A DNA stretch of 64,000 nucleotides from Roseibium sediminis (GTDB taxonomy: Bacteria; Pseudomonadota; Alphaproteobacteria; Rhizobiales; Stappiaceae): contig NZ_VXDB01000004.1 in the NCBI RefSeq assembly GCF_008711325.1, forward strand, positions 62,001 through 126,000. Direction: 5' to 3'. Positions 58,934-64,000 of this stretch are shown piece after piece (the first letter of the stretch is position 1; each line of letters opens with the position of its first letter). Under the pieces are notes generated by a model that saw nothing but the letters and a program-made list of their open reading frames with translations, had not been told where the DNA came from and did no database searches. The position numbers were made by a program, and so were the translations under genes.

Positions 58934-60163
58934 TCAGCTCATTCGTACCATAAGCCGCTCTGGTCCTCGCACGGAAAGGCCGCGCTTGTAGACGGGATCG
59001 TCTTCCGCCAGCTCAATTGTGCTGAATCGGTCAAACAGGGTGGTGAAGACGATGTCCATGTCGAGTCGGGCGAGGTGATTGCCGAGGCAAAAATGCGCCC
59101 CGCGGCCAAAGGCTGAGTGCCAGTTGGGTGTCCTGCCGACATCGAACGTGTCTGCATCCGGGAACTGTTTCGGATCGCGATTGGCGGAACCATAAAGCAC
59201 GCCGAACTTCGTTCTCGCCGGGTAGTTCTGTCCGGCCACTTCGACGTCTTCGGTCGAGTAGCGGTGGAAGAAGGGCAGGGGCGATTCATACCGGAACATC
59301 TCCTGCACAGCCGTTTTCATCAGGCTGCGGTCCTCGCGCAGGCGCTTCATCTGGTCTGGAAACCTGAGCAGAGCATGCATGCCGCTGCCCAGCACATCAA
59401 TGGTCGAGCCATGCCCTGCCATCAGGATGAGCATGGCCGTGGAGATGAACTCATCCTCGTTCATGTCCCCGCGCCGTTCGGCTTCGATCATCAGCGAAAT
59501 GAGGTCGTCCCTGGGTGCCTTCTCACGCTCGTGCTTGAGGTCTGTGAGGTAATGATAGAATTCGGTGGTGTTGCGTTCCGCCAACGCCTTGCGCTCGTCG
59601 CTCCGGTCAATGTCGAAAAACTGGACAATGTTTTCCGACCAGATCCGAAGTTGCGGACAATCCTCATCGGGAACACCGATGATACGGCCAATCACATGCC
59701 CAGGTACCTGGGCCGCCAGATCTTCGATAAAGTCGAATTCCTCGCGCTCGGCCAGCTTGTCGACGAGATCGCTGACATGTGCCTCGATTTCCGGTCGGAG
59801 ATTACCCACCATGACCGGCGTAAACAGCTTGAATACCTGCTTGCGAAGTCGGTCGTGAATCGCTCCATCGCTGTCAAGTAGTGAAAATTGCACAAAGCGG
59901 GAATGATGCGGCATGTCATGCCAGTTTCCGGCCCGGCGCTGCGTCTCAATCTCGTCAGGAGTTGCTATGTGCGCCATTGAACGCACCATGACAGGATCGG
60001 TAATGATCCGCGTCACATCCTCAAATCGGGCCGCAAGCCAAATGTCGAAGAACGGATAATAGGTCAGGCCGGGAATGGCGCGCAGCTTGGCGTAATGGGA
60101 GTACGGATCTTGCGCAAAACTCTGTGAGAGCGGGTCAAATCCGGCATTCTGGGACTCGGACAT
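58934..60163 (-). CDS. Cytochrome P450
   Basis: A 409-residue soluble bacterial P450. The haem-binding motif FGRGAHFCLGNH carries the axial Cys359; the ExxR pair is E288-M-F-R291. The I-helix segment is LILMAGHGSTIDV (244-256): the usual acid-alcohol pair (for example AGHETT) is here AGHGST, with glycine replacing the acid. Substrate unknown; ferredoxin and reductase partners are not adjacent. GGAGA lies 5 bases before the ATG at 60163; the longer frame is not supported. Confidence 0.94.
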   Translation of the reverse strand: MSESQNAGFDPLSQSFAQDPYSHYAKLRAIPGLTYYPFFDIWLAARFEDVTRIITDPVMVRSMAHIATPDEIETQRRAGNWHDMPHHSRFVQFSLLDSDGAIHDRLRKQVFKLFTPVMVGNLRPEIEAHVSDLVDKLAEREEFDFIEDLAAQVPGHVIGRIIGVPDEDCPQLRIWSENIVQFFDIDRSDERKALAERNTTEFYHYLTDLKHEREKAPRDDLISLMIEAERRGDMNEDEFISTAMLILMAGHGSTIDVLGSGMHALLRFPDQMKRLREDRSLMKTAVQEMFRYESPLPFFHRYSTEDVEVAGQNYPARTKFGVLYGSANRDPKQFPDADTFDVGRTPNWHSAFGRGAHFCLGNHLARLDMDIVFTTLFDRFSTIELAEDDPVYKRGLSVRGPERLMVRMS

Positions 60164-60410
60164 AATGTCTCCGATTTGGGAAATTCTGCTGAAGCTAACG
60201 TGTTGCAGGACGAGGAAAAAGCGCGTGTAAATTGCAAAAATACGGAAATGCACGGCAAGAGAGAAGGCTGTGGATAAAAAGTGGGGATACTGAGGGAATT
60301 GCAAGTTTTGACAATAAGGGCAAAACCGGTTGCAGGCTTAGGCTCCAAGTCGCGTCCAAGTAGTGTGTATCCAAGATGCCTGAACCAGAACCGAGTGAGT
60401 AGAGGGCAGC

Positions 60411-60599
60411 ATGCAAGTACCGCGAACACTCCAGAAAGATTATCGTGAGTTCCTGGAGAGAACAGGATTTCAGAACGAAAATCCGCAAGCCCTCCTGATG
60501 GAACTGGCCTCCCTGAGCATGGATGTCTATTTCCGTGAGGTTGCCTGGCTTTCCGAGTTTTTGGGTAAGGTCAAGGAAAGTCGCGACAGGGCGGCCTGA
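60411..60599 (+). CDS. Small protein of unknown function
   Basis: A 62-residue open frame beginning MQVPRTLQKDYREFLERTGF. It reads as two amphipathic helices (about 5-18 and 25-58) with normal codon use. GAGGG lies about 6 bases before the ATG. It diverges from the P450 gene. No family recognised; coding status rests on the ribosome site, composition and lack of an overlapping gene. Confidence 0.5.
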   Translation: MQVPRTLQKDYREFLERTGFQNENPQALLMELASLSMDVYFREVAWLSEFLGKVKESRDRAA

Positions 60600-60700
60600 T
60601 CGGGACTGCCGTTGCTACGCGTCGTCTCGGCCATGATCCCTCTTGGTCAAGATGCGTGGTTCAGACCAGCCCTCCGCAAAGCCGATGAGATAACGGTCGG

Positions 60701-60730
60701 AAAAAAGCTCCGGAGCCTTGGGCCCGGAGC
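60701..60730 (-). terminator. Strong minus-strand terminator with no obvious gene
   Basis: Stem GCTCCGG (60707-60713) with CCGGAGC (60724-60730), extended by GCC/GGC past a bulged A, then six Us on the minus strand (60706-60701). The nearest upstream minus-strand gene is tRNA-Pro, nearly 290 bases away and already followed by its own hairpin. Confidence 0.8.
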
Positions 60731-60904
60731 GATACAGTTGAATGCTTTCCGAAAGAGGAAACTACAGAATGCTTCAACAGTTAAGCGCAAGTGCTTAGAT
60801 GGCGCTACGGCACTCCTGTTGTAGACGGGGTGTATTTCAACAGTAGGTACTTTCAACAGGGGAATCTGCACCGCTCAAGCGGGCTGCCAAATGCCGGATT
60901 TCGA

Positions 60905-60932
60905 AGGAAAAGGCTGGCAACAAACAGCCTTT
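60905..60932 (-). terminator. Probable terminator of tRNA-Pro
   Basis: An 8-bp stem AAAGGCTG (60909-60916) with CAGCCTTT (60925-60932) and 8-base loop; on the minus strand TTTTCC-TT follows. It lies about 85 bases after the tRNA. Confidence 0.6.
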
Positions 60933-61016
60933 GCCGGTCATCAGTCAACCGGTCGGAAAATTTGCGAAAAAATTCGAGGATATGAAGTGGGGGAAGGCGG
61001 AGCGATGTCCGCAAGA

Positions 61017-61093
61017 TGGTCGGGCAGGCCGGATTTGAACCGACGACCCCTTCACCCCCAGTGAAGTGCGCTACCAGGCTGCGCTACTGCCCG
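61017..61093 (-). tRNA. tRNA-Pro(GGG)
   Basis: A 77-nt cloverleaf on the minus strand. The 7-bp acceptor stem pairs CGGGCAG with CTGCCCG; the D-arm includes AGCCTGGTAGC; the anticodon stem CTTCA/TGAAG encloses CTGGGGG, giving anticodon GGG; the T-arm has GGTTCGAATCC. A discriminator A and CCA are encoded in the DNA at 61020-61017. Confidence 0.95.
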
Positions 61094-61140
61094 AACGGCT
61101 CCTACCTATCGCGTTCGCTTCGCCTTCGCAAGCCGCTAAA

Positions 61141-62403
61141 TCAGTGGCCGGGGGAGATTATCCCCTGATGGCGTCTGCGTATTTCCAGTTTGTCCGCAGC
61201 GATCAGGCCCCAGGCAAGACCGTAGAGCATATACATGTGGCGCCAGTGGTCGGTGTCGATCACGAAGCTCAGCAGCAGGTGAGCGACCAGAGCGGCAAAG
61301 ACGCATTGAGCAAAGGGGGCCCAGGGGCGCGCCTTGAAGACGACGCCGAGCAAGGAGCGCACGGTCCAGATAGCCATGATGATGTAGACGACACCGCCCA
61401 GCCAGCCATAGGTGGTGAACCCCTTCAGATAGACGTTGTGTTCGTCCTCGGGAAAATACTTGTTGAACTCCAGCGCGCCGAGCCCCAGCGGTCTTTCCAT
61501 CACCAGTTCAAAGCCAAGCGCATAGCGGGCAAAGCGACCAAGACGGGCACCGTCATACTCCTGAACGAGTTTCGCGCGTTGCTGGAACATGTCTGCAACG
61601 CTGTCGATTGAAAGCGCTATGGCCAGCAGGCCTACCGCGGCGAAAATGCCCAATAGCCCGATGCCGACAAGCCGCGCCCGGCGTCCGGGGTGGCGTTCTG
61701 CTCCCAGCGAAAGAAAATACAAGATGATACTGGCAGCGACCAGAGCTCCCCAGGCCCCGCGTGAAAAGCTGAGAAAGAGGGCGAGGACCAGCACTGGCAG
61801 CAGCAAGAGGGCCGCGCCATTAAAGTGGATCGGCCGGCGGAAAAAGTCCTGCATCAGGATGAGGATCGGCAGCACCAGAAACGGTCCGAACACGTTCGGG
61901 TCCTCAAATGTGCCGCGTGCGCGGCCATAGAGAGTGAAGAAGTCGGCGCCGGGGAAGAGGTTGAAATAGCCTGCAATCCCTGCCAGCGCCACAAATACGC
62001 TGCTGGCCAGCAAGGCTGTCTGGATGGTTCGGTACCGTTTCGGCGTTTCGGCCAGAATGGCGGCATAGAAGATCGATGTAACTGCCAGAAAGCCGGTCAC
62101 CGCGATGTAGATGACTGCATCTCCGAACTCCCTCGCCAATGGCGCTGCTGCAATCCCGCCCGTCGTATAGAGCATCATGCAGACGATAAGCGGTCCGAAC
62201 TCGCGTCGCAGTCTCAAGCCACAGGCTAGCCAGACAACGGAGAGAAAGACCAGATACAGCTCATAGGGAGCAGGTTCGCGAATAACGAAACCGGAAAGGA
62301 AAATGGCAAGCCAAAGCGCGCCGTTTCCAAGCGCATAGGTCGAAACGAAGTAGCCGGGGTCACCCGGATGGCGGGTGCCATATGTTTCGGCCGCAAGGGT
62401 CAA
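61141..62403 (-). CDS. O-antigen ligase-type membrane protein (Wzy/WaaL family)
   Basis: A 420-residue inner-membrane protein with about ten to twelve hydrophobic segments and a periplasmic loop, the pattern of the O-antigen ligase/polymerase family. The FSRGAWGALVAASI segment and the C-terminal EHNVYLKGFTTYGWLGG (with the conserved His) are characteristic. It probably polymerises or transfers surface polysaccharide units. TTG start with GGAG upstream; it overlaps the upstream transferase stop by 4 bases (TTGA), so the two are coupled. Confidence 0.9.
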   Translation of the reverse strand: MTLAAETYGTRHPGDPGYFVSTYALGNGALWLAIFLSGFVIREPAPYELYLVFLSVVWLACGLRLRREFGPLIVCMMLYTTGGIAAAPLAREFGDAVIYIAVTGFLAVTSIFYAAILAETPKRYRTIQTALLASSVFVALAGIAGYFNLFPGADFFTLYGRARGTFEDPNVFGPFLVLPILILMQDFFRRPIHFNGAALLLLPVLVLALFLSFSRGAWGALVAASIILYFLSLGAERHPGRRARLVGIGLLGIFAAVGLLAIALSIDSVADMFQQRAKLVQEYDGARLGRFARYALGFELVMERPLGLGALEFNKYFPEDEHNVYLKGFTTYGWLGGVVYIIMAIWTVRSLLGVVFKARPWAPFAQCVFAALVAHLLLSFVIDTDHWRHMYMLYGLAWGLIAADKLEIRRRHQGIISPGH

Positions 62404-63992
62404 TACGCGTTCTCCGTGTTCAGGAGCTTGAACGGCGTCATCAGGAGGATCTTGAGGTCAAACAGGATCGACCAGTTCTCGATGTAATAGACGTCGCACT
62501 CGACACGCTTCTGGATCTTCTCCGGGGTGTCCACTTCACCGCGCCAGCCATTGATCTGCGCCCATCCGGTCACACCGGGCTTCACCTTGTGGCGGGCAAA
62601 GTAGCCGTCAACCACTTCATCCCAGGTCTTGTTGTCCGTATGGGCATTGACGGCGTGGGGGCGGGGGCCGACGAGCGACAGGCTGCCAGCCAGCACGTTG
62701 AAGAGTTGCGGCAGCTCGTCAATCGAGGTCTTGCGGATGAACCGGCCGACGCTCGTGACGCGAGGATCGTTCTTCGTCACGACCTTCTTGGCATCCGGAT
62801 CGGCCAACTCGGTATACATCGAGCGGAACTTCAGAACTTCAACGATCTCGTTGTTGAAGCCGTAGCGCTTCTGGCGGAACAGGATCGGTCCCTTGCTGTT
62901 CAGCTTGATCGCAATGGCCGTCCCGATCATCACGGGGGTGAGTGCGACAAGCGCCAGTGTGGCAAAGAAGAGGTCGAACACCCGTTTGGCTACGCCGTCC
63001 CAGTCGGCGATGGGTTTGTCCACCATGTCGACAAAGGGAACCGTGCCGATGAACGATGCGCCACGGCTACGGAACCGCGCTTTGTCTGTGTGGGCTGACA
63101 GGCGAATGTCGACCGGGAGAATCCAGAGTTTGGCAAGCAGCTGCAGGACGCGCTGTTCGGCGCGCAGCGGAATGCAGACGATCAGCATGTCGACCCGAGC
63201 GCGGCGAGCAAACTCGATGAGAGAGTTGATGTTTCCAAGCTTGGGATAGCCTGCAACGACGGGAGGGGACCGGTCATTGGCGCGATCATCGAAGATGCCG
63301 CAAATGCGGATATCGTTGTCGCTCTGGGCTTCCAGCTCGTGGATCAGTTCTGCTGCCGCCGTGCCTCCGCCCACAATGACAGCGCGGCGCTCGAGGCGTC
63401 CCTGCGTCATCCAGTGGCGCACGCAGAAATAGACTCCGGTCCGGAACAACGTCATGCCGATCGCGGTGACCATGAACCAGAACCCAATCCAGTCAAGTGA
63501 CGCGACTTCGCCAAACGGTGTTGTTGTGTGCAGGCCGATCATCGTACCGAAAGCCAAGGCAACCGCGGCCAGAACACGGCCCAGCTGCGAAACACTTTGG
63601 CGCATCACCGACACCTGATAGGCATCCGCAGCCTGCATGAATGCCAGAGCCAAGAGCGTGGTAATGGCAATCACGCTGGCGAGCCGCAGATCCGTTCCAA
63701 TGACATCCAAGTAGCTGATGCCGGATCCAAGAGCACCAAATACAAGAATGCAAAGGTCGGTAAAGCGTACCGTGCCTGCCAGAACCTGCACAGAAATGCC
63801 GTCGTCGCGAAGCGAATCCGCAATTTCCTGCGCCTCCGGCGAAAGGAGGTGATCAACCTCCGGGTCGACGTTTCCGGTTTTCCATGACGGGTTTTCAACA
63901 CTCGCCTGCAGCCTGCGCTGGAGGGCCAGCGCGGGGTTGGGGGCCGGCGGTGGTGCTTTTTGATCGAGTATTTCGCGGGCTGAAATGGTCAT
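62400..63992 (-). CDS. Polyprenyl glycosylphosphotransferase (WcaJ/ExoY type)
   Basis: A 530-residue membrane enzyme transferring the first sugar phosphate to undecaprenyl phosphate for exopolysaccharide or capsule synthesis. Four N-terminal helices (about 75-190) lead to a cytoplasmic CoA-binding-like Rossmann domain ([20 protein letters not shown]), one re-entrant helix ([18 protein letters not shown]) and the catalytic domain: [42 protein letters not shown] with VGPRPH, and [14 protein letters not shown]. The ATG at 63992 is 8 bases from the window edge, so upstream context is lost. It likely belongs to a polysaccharide cluster extending past the window. Confidence 0.93.
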   Translation of the reverse strand: MTISAREILDQKAPPPAPNPALALQRRLQASVENPSWKTGNVDPEVDHLLSPEAQEIADSLRDDGISVQVLAGTVRFTDLCILVFGALGSGISYLDVIGTDLRLASVIAITTLLALAFMQAADAYQVSVMRQSVSQLGRVLAAVALAFGTMIGLHTTTPFGEVASLDWIGFWFMVTAIGMTLFRTGVYFCVRHWMTQGRLERRAVIVGGGTAAAELIHELEAQSDNDIRICGIFDDRANDRSPPVVAGYPKLGNINSLIEFARRARVDMLIVCIPLRAEQRVLQLLAKLWILPVDIRLSAHTDKARFRSRGASFIGTVPFVDMVDKPIADWDGVAKRVFDLFFATLALVALTPVMIGTAIAIKLNSKGPILFRQKRYGFNNEIVEVLKFRSMYTELADPDAKKVVTKNDPRVTSVGRFIRKTSIDELPQLFNVLAGSLSLVGPRPHAVNAHTDNKTWDEVVDGYFARHKVKPGVTGWAQINGWRGEVDTPEKIQKRVECDVYYIENWSILFDLKILLMTPFKLLNTENAY

Positions 63993-64000
63993 CGGATTTG

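Larger units (their letters stand above)
60600..61016. other. Gene-free stretch with two minus-strand hairpins
   Basis: 417 bases with no supported protein gene. Two U-tailed hairpins on the minus strand lie at 60701-60730 and about 60905-60932 (listed separately). The 8-mer TTCAACAG occurs three times (60773, 60836, 60852). The segment between the two hairpins, about 60731-60900, could encode a small RNA on the minus strand. Confidence 0.4.

Noticed and set aside
60612..60824. 70-codon plus-strand frame
   Set aside because: Runs across the strong terminator hairpin, no ribosome site.

Overview
The window is an ordinary-looking, densely packed chromosomal segment of an alphaproteobacterium of the order Hyphomicrobiales (Rhizobiales). 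The evidence is a Rhizobiales-type porin, the gene order rpoZ-rsh-pyrE-DUF2062-acpS-lepB-rnc-era-recO, an LdtR-type regulator next to an L,D-transpeptidase, a Mg-type HemB, a K+-independent H+-pyrophosphatase and small family-restricted proteins (DUF6163-like, DUF6898-like). A marine Stappiaceae member (Roseibium/Labrenzia type) is my best guess; that is inference, not proof. I see no insertion sequence, phage, integrase or CRISPR array.

Layout. 0-9 kb: a truncated secreted-protein gene on the minus strand, an orphan ParA-type ATPase, then a two-gene unit for a very large alpha-2-macroglobulin with an N-terminal PAN module and PBP1C. 9-10.5 kb: a highly expressed porin with a textbook terminator. 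10.5-15 kb: an alpha/beta hydrolase, dapA, smpB, and an overlapping alcohol dehydrogenase/thioesterase pair. 15-19.5 kb: parC diverging from a GGDEF-EAL protein. 19.5-27.5 kb: nine minus-strand housekeeping genes from rpoZ to recO. 27.8-32.5 kb: NYN nuclease plus UdgB, Asp/Glu leucyltransferase, an SLC13-type transporter and an RDD membrane protein. 32.5-38.7 kb: hemB-ilvA diverging from a valine-degradation operon (isobutyryl-CoA dehydrogenase, 3-hydroxyisobutyryl-CoA hydrolase, DUF6163-like protein, MmsB). 38.8-41.3 kb: LdtR, L,D-transpeptidase and a small protein. 41.5-47.2 kb: glyA-nrdR-ribD-ribE-ribH-nusB-thiL. 47.5-51.1 kb: an MFS permease and hppA. 51.1-56.3 kb: bamE, then the cytochrome bc1 chaperone, DUF177, plsX, fabH, ihfA and a MerR regulator. 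56.3-60.6 kb: an unrecognised 429-aa protein, a secreted glycerophosphodiester phosphodiesterase, a cytochrome P450 and a tiny ORF. 60.6-64 kb: a gene-free stretch with two minus-strand hairpins, tRNA-Pro(GGG), and an O-antigen ligase/polyprenyl glycosylphosphotransferase pair.

Functional themes are envelope biogenesis (PBP1C/A2M, porin, L,D-transpeptidase, BamE, LepB, surface polysaccharide), phospholipid and fatty-acid initiation (plsX, fabH, acpS), cofactors (riboflavin, thiamine, haem, one-carbon), ribosome and RNA maturation (rnc, era, smpB, nusB), the stringent response, and valine catabolism.

I did not find a clearly novel multi-gene system. The observations most worth a second look are the 14-bp palindrome exactly centred between the divergent hemB and valine-operon promoters, the unrecognised protein at 56.3-57.6 kb, the PAN-headed macroglobulin, a P450 lacking the usual I-helix acid, and two intergenic stretches that may encode small RNAs.
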